In this document: positions 45,738-55,917 of the stretch, piece after piece
Layout: each line of letters starts with the position of its first letter
How positions within the stretch are numbered: position 1 is the first letter of the stretch
Assembly: GCA_032690845.1 (NCBI GenBank)
Contig: CM064423.1
Span: 28,728,044-28,792,043 of the forward strand
Direction of reading: 5' to 3'
DNA length: 64,000 nucleotides
DNA from: Eleusine coracana subsp. coracana
Lineage: Eukaryota > Streptophyta > Magnoliopsida > Poales > Poaceae
Notes under the pieces: generated by a model
What the model saw: the letters and a program-made list of their open reading frames with translations, nothing else
What the model was told of the DNA's origin: nothing
The model's database searches: none
Made by a program: the position numbers and the translations under genes

Positions 45738-46018
45738 TGTAACATCCCGGCTCAGGGCTTAATAGGATTGATAGAATACTCATACCAACAAGTTGCAACT
45801 TCTTTTCCGGAAGCTCATCTCGAAAGAACTGTGAGGTTAAGCGTGCTTGGCCTAGAGCAATTTCAGGATGGGTGACCGACCGGGAAGGTCTTCCCGGGTG
45901 CGCACGAGTGAGGACGAAGTATGCAAAAAAACATGTGTTGGTCTGTGAGGGCAGTCTTCAGGTCCTAGAGAGCTGCTAGGTGTAAGCAGGCTCAGCCTCA
46001 GCGGGGCGGGACGTTACA
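45738..46018 (+). repeat. Right LTR of Cassandra
   Basis: 281 bp. The 5S-like boxes are better kept than on the left: GGTTAAGCGTGCTTGG (45835-45850) and AGGATGGGTGACC (45865-45877). A polymerase III type promoter is inferred from 5S similarity. Confidence 0.93.
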
Positions 46019-46023
46019 ATACC

Positions 46024-46738
46024 ATGCCTATCCCTAGATTTGACTTTTGAGTCGTCCCCCGAACCTCAAACACTGGAGGAAGAAGAAATGCAACCTCTAG
46101 AGTTCTCTTTTTATTTCGAGGAAGGTATTTTGAAAGACTTTGGGAACACCTCAAATTATTGTTCCAAAAAGAACCCATTAGTTCACGTCTATCCACCCTA
46201 TCCTCTGGACAAGGACAAACCAACCCATGAGGGCCCTCAACAGCTGAATTCAAACCCATAGCTCTCTTATCTCTTGACTTTGGTGTTGATACCTCTTGGA
46301 AGGATGAAGAAATTCTTCCTTCTGGGTTGCCAACTGATTTCGAGGCAAGCCTAGTTGATGATCCTAGAAAAACCTTAAATTACATCTAGCAAAACAAGCC
46401 TATGGTATCTGCTTTGCCGATTGGTCCTTTCCAAGAAGCAATTCCAAAGAAGGCCAAGTATGGTTGAAGGACAAAAATTGCTATTTCAAAACTATCCAAA
46501 TCCATTCGCCTTCCACATCCCTTGTCATATACGAGGAAATGCCGTAGAGGCCCTTTATAATCCCACCGTAGGAGTTAATATCATCCCTGAAGACATAGCA
46601 AGCTAGCTTGTGAATGATATGCCTCTGGAGCCGATTGACATACTCTTCAAGGATGCCTTGGGAGTAGCCTTTCCATATCAGGGGATCGCAAGGGCTATAC
46701 CAATTGAGATAGGCAAAGTTGAGCTTCACTTAGACATC
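46024..46738 (+). pseudogene. Element D linker and single retropepsin-like module
   Basis: Acidic linker EEEEMQPLEFSFYFEEG and NTSNYCSKKNPL, then a jump to a second linker (THEGPQQLNS) that in B precedes module 3. Then LYNPTVGVNIIPEDI and VNDMPLEPIDILFKDALG. A stop at 46604-46606 and frameshifts break it. Tat element 2 interrupts it in the middle of the module; the rest is at 62821. Confidence 0.65.
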
Positions 46739-47112
46739 TCTCGAGACATGATCTCGACAATATATATATAGGGCTACGTCGAGACTAAGAACTATGATGG
46801 TTGCAAAAGACGTCGAGTTATACAGGTTTGGGCCCTCTCGATGAGATTAAAAACCCTATGTCCTGTGTTCTGTGGACCGTATTGCTTGTCATGTCGTGTC
46901 CTCAATGGGGGGTTCCCTGCCGTCTTATATATCCGGTCGGCAGGGGGTACATGAAGATTCCTACTCTTAGTCTACAAGGATTTACATAGAAAGTATATCT
47001 CTAATTTCCTTGTGCTCCAAGCCGACTCGGTCGGTTCCCTTATTGATGAGGTACCCGGTCGGTTGCCGACTTTAGGCATATCTACGGATAACCAGAAGGT
47101 AAGTATTCCACA
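46739..47112 (-). repeat. 3' LTR of Tat element 2 (left)
   Basis: On + it starts TCTCGAGAC (TG expected; second base changed) and ends TATTCCACA. It aligns with the right LTR 62443-62815 throughout. Confidence 0.9.
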
Positions 47113-47127
47113 ACAGCCCCCGAGTGC
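47113..47127 (-). other. Polypurine tract of Tat element 2
   Basis: The - strand reads GCACTCGGGGGCTGT right before the LTR. CTCGGGGGCT is the usual form for this lineage. Confidence 0.75.
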
Positions 47128-47946
47128 TTTCTGATTTTGAGTTGTGACTTGCCGAGTGATCTTCAATGTTGATGCGAATAGGTCATAAGTTAGGAAGACC
47201 TCATGATCAAAATTCCTAATGGGTCTGGTGCGCCGACTAGGTGCACCTGATTAGGTGTAGCCCTCGACTCTTGTATAATTTGGAGATTAACAAATAATGG
47301 AAGAGTCTAATGATATTAGCTCTTAACATTTTGTTCCGTAAATTCAACCCAAACCATCAAGCTCGAGCTGATAATCCTCTGATCATCAAACCAAAGGATC
47401 AGTCTACATGACATCAATCATGCCGGCCGATTTGAAGTTACGCCGAGTGATTTACACTCTTATCCGAGTAATTTATAGACCCAAAATTCCATGACATCAA
47501 TCATGTGGTGTTCTATATGCAAACTTATATGACATCAATCATATAATAAATAAGCTAAAATGACATCAATCATATAACAAATAAGCTAAAATGACATCAG
47601 TCTTTTTTAAGAAATTATTGCTCGGATTAAAACAAGCCCAATGTTGATAATTACTTTATTGACTTCAATCAACAAAGTACCTGTGAACTTGAACCCATAT
47701 GACTATCAAGTCTTCTTGCTATATGATCTTCAAATCATATAGATATGGGATGTATATATATTTGTTAAATGGATATTCCATTGCTTCTCATCAAAGAAGC
47801 CCCCGAGATCAAGTTCTCGGGATTTATAGCGTCAATTCTTTTTAAAGAATAATGCCTCACCATTTATTATAAGCGGAAAAGGCTTGGCACTATATGGCCC
47901 ACCAAAGCCCATGGGGACCTCAAAGACTAGGTCAAAAAGGCAAAGA
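47128..47946. other. Tat element 2 3' untranslated region with short repeats
   Basis: No coding frame. The motif TGACATCAATCAT recurs (47409, 47490, 47530, 47561 regions), partly as the 31-bp tandem repeat at 47529-47599. It ends in the promoter region of the + strand accessory gene. Confidence 0.6.
47529..47599 (-). repeat. 31-bp tandem repeat, about 2.3 units
   Basis: Units begin ATGACATCA at 47529, 47560 and 47591, spaced exactly 31 bp, with ATAAGCTAAA at the unit end. Confidence 0.88.
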
Positions 47947-47956
47947 TATAAAAAGG
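47947..47956 (+). promoter_or_regulatory. Probable TATA box of the antisense accessory gene
   Basis: TATAAAAAGG lies about 40 bp before the duplicated leader and 221 bp before the first ATG (48168). CTAGGGTTAG-type telo-box motifs follow in the leader (48055-48064 and 48118-48126), common in plant 5' leaders. Only the first copy of the tandem duplication has this box. Confidence 0.6.
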
Positions 47957-47986
47957 GCAGAGGGCTGTTGACTCCAAGTCTACGCC

Positions 47987-49233
47987 GCCATTTCCCACGC
48001 AGCACTTCGTCTTCCTTCTGCCTCCCCTGCTTTCGCGACTCCTCTGCTTCAAAGCTAGGGTTAGCCTTTTCCCCCACTGCCATAGAGCATCTTCCACAGC
48101 AAGCTTTCAACTCCTGATAGGGTTAGCTCCCTTCCTCTAGATCTGACGCGCCATTTCTTCATTGGCAATGCATCGCAAATCATCCAAGAAGGCCGCCGCC
48201 ACCGAATCGTCCTCCTCGGAGCTGGAAATCCTGGAGCAGCTGTGGGAGTTCTCCAAGAGCAGCCTCACCACCACCGATCTGAACACAATGGTGATGGATG
48301 GCCTCCTCCTGGAGCTGGCGCGTATAGACTGGAATGTACCAAAGGAAACTCGCCCCCCTCCCAATCCATAAACAGATCATAGTTTTTCGCTCTTTTTTCG
48401 AGCATGGTTTTGGAGTTCCCTGCTGCAGTTTCTTGCGCGGGCTCCTTTACTTCTATGGTATTGAGCTCATCAACCTCAATCCCAACTCCATTCTTCACAT
48501 TGCCATCTTCGTGCATCTATGCAAAGCTTTTCTGGGCATTCTGCCCTACTTCACTCTATTCTGTCATCTCTTCATCCTCTGACCGCTACCAACTAAGGAA
48601 AACCAAGTCGCCATTTTGCACGCAGCACTTCGTCTTCCTTTTGCCTCCCCTGCTTCCGCCACTCCTCTGCTTCAAAGCTAGGGTTAGCCTTTCCCCCCGC
48701 CACCACAGACCTTCTTCCACAGCAAGCTTTCACCTCCTGGTAGGGTTAGCTCCCTTCCTCTAGATCCAACGCGCCATTTCTTCATCGGCAATGCATCGCA
48801 AGTCATCCAAGAAGGCCGCCGCCACCGAATCGTCCTCCTAGGAGCTGGAAATCCCGGAGCACCTGTTTGGGAGTTCTCCAAGAGCAGCCTCACCACCACC
48901 GATCTGAACACAATGGTGATGGATGGCCTCCTCCTGGAGCAGGTGCATATAGATTGGAAGGTATCGAAGGAAACTCGCCCCCTCCCAATCCATAAACAGA
49001 TCGTAGTTTTTCGCTCTTTTTTCGAGCATGGTTTTGGAGTTCCCTGCTGTAGTTTCTTGCGCGGGCTCCTTTTCTTCTATGGCATTGATCTCATCAACCT
49101 CAATTCTAACTCCATTCTTCACATTGCCATCTTCGTGCATCTATGCGAAGCTTTTCTGGGCATTCTGCCCCACTTCACTTTATTCTGTCATCTCTTCATC
49201 CTCCGACCGCTACCAACTACGGAAAACCAAGAT
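47987..49233 (+). repeat. Tandem duplication, unit about 623 bp, of the accessory gene leader and exon 1
   Basis: Copy 1 (47987-48609) and copy 2 (48610-49233) align from CGCAGCACTTCGTCTTCCTT to GACCGCTACCAACTA. Offsets are 623-624 bp. The joining points share GCCATT. Confidence 0.9.
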
Positions 49234-50081
49234 GCCATTGATGGAGTTGGCTTACATCAATGTGGCGCTGAACACCGGGAATAAGAACTGGATAGGATCA
49301 GTGGTTCTACTGTGACAATCCTCCCCCTGCTCTTGCTGATTTCTTTGCTGTGAAAGCCACTCATCAAGCGCAATGGTCGGAGAGACCGGATCTGACCGAT
49401 CCCCAGGTGGTCACTCTGCTAGAAAAGATTGCAGAGCTGAAGAATGATGGGGTTGACGGCATTACTATAGCTAAGAGCTTCATAGTTCACCGAGTGCAGC
49501 CCTTGAAGCAGTAGAGCCACCCCACCTGGATGTATGCCTCTGACGATGAGACGAGGGAAGTGCCTGATCCTCTAAACTCCACTCTGTGTTAGTCATGATT
49601 GTCGAAGATGTTCGAAGGAGAAATTATTTAGGATCACTTCTTGATAGCGAAAGCATACAATGTGAGCACTATGCGGGCCTAAGTAAGCTTCGGTCATTCT
49701 AATTGTTTCTGATGTTCTTTTTGACAGACAGATCATTTCATATGATATCTTCATGTTTTTGCAGGTTTTGGACACTTTTGTGTCACACCCTCCACTCCCT
49801 CCGACCGATTATGAGGGACTGGACAATGTTGAGAAACCGCCGCAGAACGGTGCTGGTGGTTCGAGCTCATCAGTGAGCACGTGGCCGTCCACAGGGGCAG
49901 TCACAGGCATCACTTCCTCATCTCCTATCAACTTGCCCTCCCCAAGCCGACGAGTGAAGCAGACTGCCCATCATCGTCGGCAGTACGTGGGAGACAAAGA
50001 TGATGACGAGGAGGAGCTCCCCCAAGACACTGGTCTGCCAACCCCTGCACACTCCGACAGACCATCAAGCTGGTCGGATAA

Positions 50082-50981
50082 TGATGAGTACATGACACCC
50101 ATGGATACACACAATACTCCTCCAACTAAGATGAAAGTTCATGTGCATCACCTGAATTTACAGGTGAGATCGTTTCTAATGTTTTTATTATGTGGTTTTG
50201 AGAATAGATTGCTACCTAATGAATTAATTGTTGTTAGGAACCATGGAGATGATGATGACATAGCTGGGTAGGTGATTGGAGGCGTGATGGACCAGCAAGA
50301 ACGTCCAAGCCAAGGTGGAGGCCCAATCAAAACCGACTTCGAGTCTGTTTCAGAGCCTAGGACCAGTCTGCACTAAAATGGACACCCAGGACGCATACGG
50401 ACTCGGATTTGGACGTTCTATATATGCCTGGAAAGATGACGAAAAGAACTTTCCAACTCAATTGGTCCCATATTAAAATTCGTCCCGAGACGTCAGCAAT
50501 CGCCAAAACAAATTGACTTACAGAATCTGTCCTGGTGCTGCGACACCGTAATCGGTCTTTGGGCCATATATCGAGTTGAGCCTACATAGGGCTGCGTCCA
50601 GGGGGTCTTGCACGACCCTAGAATCCTCATATACAGCCGCCGCCTATTCATTAGGGTTTGGGTTTTGCTTAGATTATTGTGTTCATAACAGTTTTGCCGT
50701 TTGATCGGTTTGTGAGATCCCAACTTGTGAGATTCATCGTATACTTGCAAATTTGGTTGCATTCTTCTTTATTCTTGCTTGTGTTCTTGATTTGCAGGCA
50801 AGAATAAGCCTTCTTGGCGAGCTCAATCGTTCTTGAACGGTTGATAACCAGAGGAGATGTTGTGCTATGATTGCGGGGTTCAGAACGTGTCGTTCGGAAG
50901 CCAGATCGATTTGTGTATCGCCTCCGCCTTAATCAAGATTGTCAGAACCTATCGGAAGACCGGGAACCCTTGTACACATCA
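50082..50981 (+). repeat. 5' LTR of chromovirus derivative 4
   Basis: TGATGAGTACATGACACC to TACACATCA, 900 bp; TTCAGGGTTTGGG-type leader block and CATATACAGCC TATA-like region conserved with the right LTR. Primer site at 50984-50996. Confidence 0.92.
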
Positions 50982-50996
50982 AGTGGTAATCAGAGC

Positions 50997-52022
50997 TTCA
51001 GGTACACCATTTGGTTTGCCCTTATCCTTGTTATTTTGTTCAATCCTAGAGTCCAGAAAATTGCCCTACAAAAATATTTGTTCATCGTGTTTTCGCTGTC
51101 CTACACCCCCCTTGTGCCTTGCAATTTTCAGTTTAGTTTGCTTCTCTGAATTTTAGTCCCTACAAGGTCATTGTGTTGTTGGTCTAGTACTTGTTCTTTG
51201 GTCTTGTTTGAGTCGTGTGTGTCCTTGTTCATAGACAATCAAGAAAAAAAATCAGATTGTTGCACACGTTGAGAGAATAGTACTGCTGGAATTGTTTGCA
51301 CTAAATATTTATTTAACATCTAGCCTTCTACTTTTTGTGTGCAAAAGAAACTTAGAGTGTTTTCTGTTGCACGTTGTTCCTTGAGTCAAGAGATTGCTGC
51401 ATGTTGTTGCATATGAGAATTGTCGGTTCAGTTCTACATGTACATCTATTCCTTACGTAAAGAGTGCAAAAAAGAAAGTTTAGGTTTTTCCTTTGTGCTA
51501 TAAAGTTCGCAACTCCTACTGCAGTTAAATGTCAAAAAAATCATGAAAGAAATAAAAGGCAAAGAGGTGCTGAAAAAACATAAGAAGAAAAAGCCGCACC
51601 TATAACAAAAGAAAAAAACGAAAGGAGAAGAGAAAAAAAATTCAGAATTGCTTGCAGCCTTTGTGTCCTTTGTTGAGCCATTTGCTTGCTTGCTTGAACT
51701 AGGTCCGAGACAAGTTTAGGCCAGTGACATAGACTAGCTTGGGACTATTATTCAGTTTTGCAATTTCTGAATTGAAATTTCGCTAATCCTTGCTACTATA
51801 AATTGCCTACCTAGCTCCATATATATCCTTCTGAATAGGCACAGAACTTTGGACCCTCACAATCGTCGGACCATACTCTCCAAGGTATCCTCTGTTTTGC
51901 TACTAAGAATCTTGTAAGAACTCAGTTAGGTGCTGTCATTTGCTTGTTGAGAGTTTTCAACGTGATCAAACAGTAGTGATAGGAAAATATACTCTTGTGT
52001 GTTTTCTTGTTTTCTATTAACA
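50997..52022 (+). other. Leader of chromovirus derivative 4
   Basis: 1 kb without a coding frame. It is A-rich from 51535 to 51645 and parallels the leader of 5597-6797 (primer site, T-rich stretch, CATATATA block near 51818). The gag expected after it is absent. Confidence 0.55.
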
Positions 52023-52967
52023 ATGACAGGTTACAACACCGATGGTGATGAGTCGATGGTGTCAAATGAGGTTGATACAAGTGTTGTAGCACAACGAGTG
52101 TTTAGTTCTCAAATGGAGAAGGTAGAGCAAAATCAAATGAACAACTTGTTTCAGACTCACTTTGTTGTGAAGGATCGACGTTGTCGTGTCATCATTGATG
52201 GAGAGAGTAGCAACAACATCGCAAGCTTGGAATTGGTCGAGAAGCTCGGCTTGACCACACAGCCACACCCGTGTCCATACTACATCCAATGGGTAAATTC
52301 TTGTGGTAAGATAAAGGTAGATAAAATTGCACGCATTGAATTTTTTATTAGTTCTTATAAGGATTGTGCAGATTTTGATATAGTGCCTATGCAAGCGTGT
52401 CATTTGTTATTGAGTAAGCCTTGGATTTCTACAAATAATGCTTTGCACAATACCATTGCTAATAGCTATTTATTTAAATACAATGGTAGAAGAGTTACTC
52501 TTAAACCTATGTCTGCTGCTGAAATTTTAAAAGAGGATCAACAAAGACTTGAGAGAAGAAAGAACGAACCATTTAGAATAGAATGGGCTATTTCAAATGA
52601 TGCAACACTTCCATCAAAATCTAAATTGCTAGAGGATGAACATATTTCTTTGCCTCTTGTTGCAACTAATACTTTTGAGCATATACATAAAAAAGATGAT
52701 AATGGAAAAGATAAAGAACAGATTGTTGCTTTAGGTAAGAGCTTTCTTGATGTGATGGATTGTTCCAATAGTCTTGCTGTATTGGAACCTTATGATCATG
52801 TTCCTTTGTCACAAGTTGATTTACCTAGTGGTCCTTGTGATAAAGAAGAGTTGTGTGCCAATGCTTCACTTATACCTTTGCTACAACAAATGAATGAGCT
52901 TGATGCTTTTGCTTATGATTCACCAGCAAAAATTATTTTCTACTCTAAATACTTTGGGTTATATTGA
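52023..52967 (+). CDS. Protease-region protein of chromovirus derivative 4 (314 aa, uninterrupted)
   Basis: An ATG at 52023 (MTGYNTDGDES) opens a stop-free frame. It covers the part of the chromovirus polyprotein from just after the zinc knuckle through the retropepsin: VEQNQMNNLFQTHFVVK, VIIDGESSNN (about residues 55-64; DGGS in active relatives), TTQPHPCPYYIQWV, MQACHLLLSKPW and LKPMSAAEILKEDQ. It then runs into the RT-proximal linker before stopping. Gly-to-Glu next to the catalytic Asp probably disables it. Being open in a deleted element, it may be chance or recent decay; expression is unknown. Confidence 0.6.
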   Translation: MTGYNTDGDESMVSNEVDTSVVAQRVFSSQMEKVEQNQMNNLFQTHFVVKDRRCRVIIDGESSNNIASLELVEKLGLTTQPHPCPYYIQWVNSCGKIKVDKIARIEFFISSYKDCADFDIVPMQACHLLLSKPWISTNNALHNTIANSYLFKYNGRRVTLKPMSAAEILKEDQQRLERRKNEPFRIEWAISNDATLPSKSKLLEDEHISLPLVATNTFEHIHKKDDNGKDKEQIVALGKSFLDVMDCSNSLAVLEPYDHVPLSQVDLPSGPCDKEELCANASLIPLLQQMNELDAFAYDSPAKIIFYSKYFGLY

Positions 52968-53661
52968 ATTTGATGTTCTTTGTGATCTAAATACCGCGGA
53001 GAAGAAAGTATTTTCTCAAACTGAATTGACTTTATTGACAAGAAACATTTTTTATGCTATTGGAAACTATGATCATAGAGGTTTGTTTATGGTGCATAGA
53101 GTTTATATTTGTTGAAAATTGAAACCTCCTTGGGTTATACAATTAAATGAGCAACTTGAAAACTGCAGTAACAATTACCATGCCATGTCAAGTTTTTCTA
53201 GTGTTTCTAAGATAACACATTGTCAATTTTGTCATAAGAGTGAGAATGATGCTCATATTGCTGACCAAGGTTTCAAAGAGGTTATTAATTTGCATGGAAT
53301 ACCTTCTACTATAGATTCTCATTGTGATGACAAATTTCATAATGCATATAAATATGAGTTGCATCCCAAGTTTGGGAATAGTTCTATATTTTATATTTCA
53401 GATTTGAGACCAGTATTGGGAGAAAGGGATGAGATCGAGTCGAGGACGACTCTAATTCAAAAGGGGGAGAATGATGAGTACATCATACCCATGGATACAC
53501 ACAACACTCCTCCAACTAAGATGAAAGTTCATGTGCAGCACCTGAATTTACAGGTGAGATCGTTTCTAATGTTTTTATTATGTGGTTTCGAGAATAGATT
53601 GCTAACTAATGAATTAATTGTTGTTAGGAACCATGGAGATGATGATGACATAGCTGGGTAG
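52968..53661 (+). pseudogene. Integrase remnant and C-terminal pol tail, chromovirus derivative 4
   Basis: Traces of the integrase core (ITHCQFCHKSENDAHIAD, NLHGIPSTI) are joined directly to the C-terminal segment (YKYELHPKFGNSSIFYISDL, GERDEIESRTT). The frame then runs through the polypurine tract into the LTR and ends at 53659-53661. RT, RNase H and most of the core are deleted. The join is in frame. Confidence 0.75.
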
Positions 53662-54357
53662 GTGATTGGAGGCGTGATGGGCCAGCAAGGACGTCCAAGC
53701 CATGGTAGAGGCCCAATCAAAACCGACTTCGAGTCTGTTTCGGAGCCCAGGACCAGTCTGCACTAAAATGGACACCCAGGACGCATACAGACTCGGATTC
53801 GGACGTTCTATATATGCCTGGAAATATGACGAAAAGAACTTTCCAACCCAACTGGTTCCATGTCAAAATTCATCGTGAGGCGTTGGCAATTGCCGAAACA
53901 AATCGACTTACAAAATCTGTTCTGGTGCTGCGACACCGTAATCGGTCTTTGGGCCATGTATCGAGTTGAGCCCACTTAGGGCTGCGTCCAAGGGGTCTTG
54001 TACGACCCTAGGGTCCTCATATACAGCCGCCGCCTCTTCATTAGGGTTTGGGTTTTGCTTAGATTATTCTGTTGATAACAGTTTTGCCGTTTGATCGGTT
54101 TGTGAGATCCCAACTTGTGAGATTCATCATATACTTATAAATTTGGTTGCATTCTTCTTTGTTCTTGCTTGTGTTCTTGATTTGCAGGCAAGGATAAGCC
54201 TTCTCGGCGTGGTCAATTGTTCTTGAACGGTTGATAACCAGAGGAGACATTGTGCTGCGATTGCGGGGTTCAGAACGTGTCGTTCGGAAGCCGGATCGAT
54301 TTTAGTGTCGCCTCCGCCTTAATCAAGATTATCAGAACCTATCGGAAGATCGGGAAC
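53472..54357 (+). repeat. 3' LTR of chromovirus derivative 4 (end truncated)
   Basis: Starts TGATGAGTACATCATACCC after the polypurine tract AAAAGGGGGAGAA. It follows the left LTR to CGGGAACCC and then gives way to accessory-gene exon sequence at about 54358, without the expected TTGTACACATCA or GATAA. Confidence 0.88.
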
Positions 54358-55917
54358 CCCGAGCAAAACATCGAGTGATGCAGGAGCGGCTAAGAAGACC
54401 TATGAAGTCAGCAAGTCTTCCTAGAAGAGGAAGGAGACTGACTCGCAGACCACTTCTTCAAAGAAGAGAGTCCACCAAATCAAAATTAAACAAGCCTCTA
54501 GGTAACCTTCTTTGCATTTTCGATTCTTCATATCTGTAGTTAATAACCATATTTCAGTTTTTAATGTTGTACTCTTTGGTGATCATAGCAGTCGGTCAAG
54601 GCTTAGAGTGCCCAAGGGTCTGAAGATACCCGATCAGCTCCTACTCCTCATCCGATCGACTTGCCTCGGCCAGTCTGCACACCATCAAGTGCACTGACCA
54701 AGCCGAGAAAGTCTCCCAAAGCTCCAGCTCCTACACCGACGCCAGTGTTGACTCCTTAGACCGTCAATCCTTCCCTGACCGGTGTTTCTTCCCCTCTTAA
54801 CATGGGTAAGGCCGTGTTGGACGAAGATTCATTGGGTCGGCCTGAAGTCGAAGATATGGAGAATATCCATCAACACCGAGAGGCCAACAAAGTACATCAA
54901 TACCAAGTTTCTTATTTTCTTGGACTTAATCCTTCGTCTAACCACGCCCTCCTTCTCATTCAGAAAATGTATTCTCTTGTGGAGAGGAAGCAGGCCAGGA
55001 TTGAGTATATTGAAACCGAAACTTTTGGTATGCTCTATATTCCTTTTCCATATTAAATCCTTTCTTCAAAATGTTGACTTGTTGTTGGTATCTTGCTAGT
55101 TACCAACGAGAAGCTCTCCCTGGCCAAGAAACAGATTGAAAGGCTACAGACCGATCACAAGGAGGTGACCAAAGCTCTAGAGCAGAGTTGTGCTGATGTC
55201 ATCGGTAAGATCACATACCAACTTTCATTTGCTTTTTGCTCACTCTATCGCTAAAGATTTTATATGTGTCTTTAGCTTGTGATAAAAAAAGTCACCGGCC
55301 TGGAGAAGTTGACTTCAAACCAGCAGAGATTCTTGGATGCTCTGAATGTTGAGAAGGGTGACCTTTCCAAGTCGGTCGGAGAGCAAAGCACTAAAATCAC
55401 TCGACTAAAGAAGAAACTGGAGGAGGCCAAGAGCATCTCCAAATCTTTCAAATATAATCTTGCCAGTAAGCTCTCCATCGTATCTTTATAATTTCTCTTA
55501 TCGACTTCAGATTCTAATACTCTAAAGATCTTTTGTAGCATTGTCTTATAGCGCTCGGAAAGCATTGGATTATATCCATGCTAACCAAGTGGAGAAGACC
55601 GGTCACTCCTTGGAGTATCTGCTGGAGCATGCGTTGGAGGCAATTGCTAACAATACCCGGAGGGTGACGTCCGAGGTCGGGAGCCAAGTGCTGGCTATTT
55701 TCAAGTCTTGGTCTCCTACATTGTCATTGGATAATATCAAGGAGGGCTTCAACCCAAACTTGACAATAGACCAATGCCAATTGCTTATGGACTCAATGCT
55801 GGAGCCCTACCGTACCTTGGTTGACAATGTAGAGGTTGATCCAATCGCGCCAACTCCTCTAGCATCTCAAGAAGTAGAATTGTAGGATGAAGCCTCCTCT
55901 CCTCCGAAGGAGTTGTA

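Larger units (their letters stand above)
45132..46018 (+). mobile_element. Cassandra TRIM element
   Basis: Two 281-bp TGTAACATCC...GTTACA LTRs around a short noncoding inside, a Met-tRNA primer site and an exact TSD ATACC. Each LTR contains 5S rRNA-like sequence with its internal promoter boxes, the hallmark of Cassandra TRIMs. It encodes no protein and depends on other elements. Confidence 0.95.
50082..54357 (+). mobile_element. Chromovirus derivative 4, internally deleted, nested in the accessory gene
   Basis: Two related LTRs (50082-50981, 53472-54357), primer site variant TGGTAATCAGAGC and a polypurine tract. The inside is only 2.5 kb: leader, a protease-region frame and an integrase C-terminal remnant. 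Gag, RT and RNase H are absent. GATAA precedes the left LTR, but the last dozen bases of the right LTR and the right TSD are missing. It is related to but distinct from 4660-12426. Confidence 0.88.
48168..55917 (+). pseudogene. Antisense multi-exon accessory gene of Tat element 2 (Transposase_28-like plus coiled coil)
   Basis: ATG 48168 (MHRKSSKKAAATE; repeated at 48791). The first exon encodes a segment like the plant Transposase_28 ('putative gypsy type transposon') family: VFRSFFEHGFGVP, FLRGLLYFYGI, HIAIFVHLCKAFLG. Copy 1 has a 1-bp change before this segment; copy 2 has a stop at 48837-48839 and a 1-bp insertion. Later exons: 49765-50081 (acidic, low complexity; split by the nested element, rest 54358-54501), a Pro/Thr-rich exon, then coiled-coil exons and the ARKALDYIHA...EYLLEHAL domain to 55917. 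Inferred introns: 49683-49764, 54502-54590, 54892-54963, 55028-55099, 55205-55275, 55466-55538. Role unknown. Confidence 0.72.

Noticed and set aside
47840..48120. Minus-strand frame of 92 codons over the accessory gene leader
   Set aside because: Opposite to the supported gene, disrupted at the homologous place in the duplicated copy.
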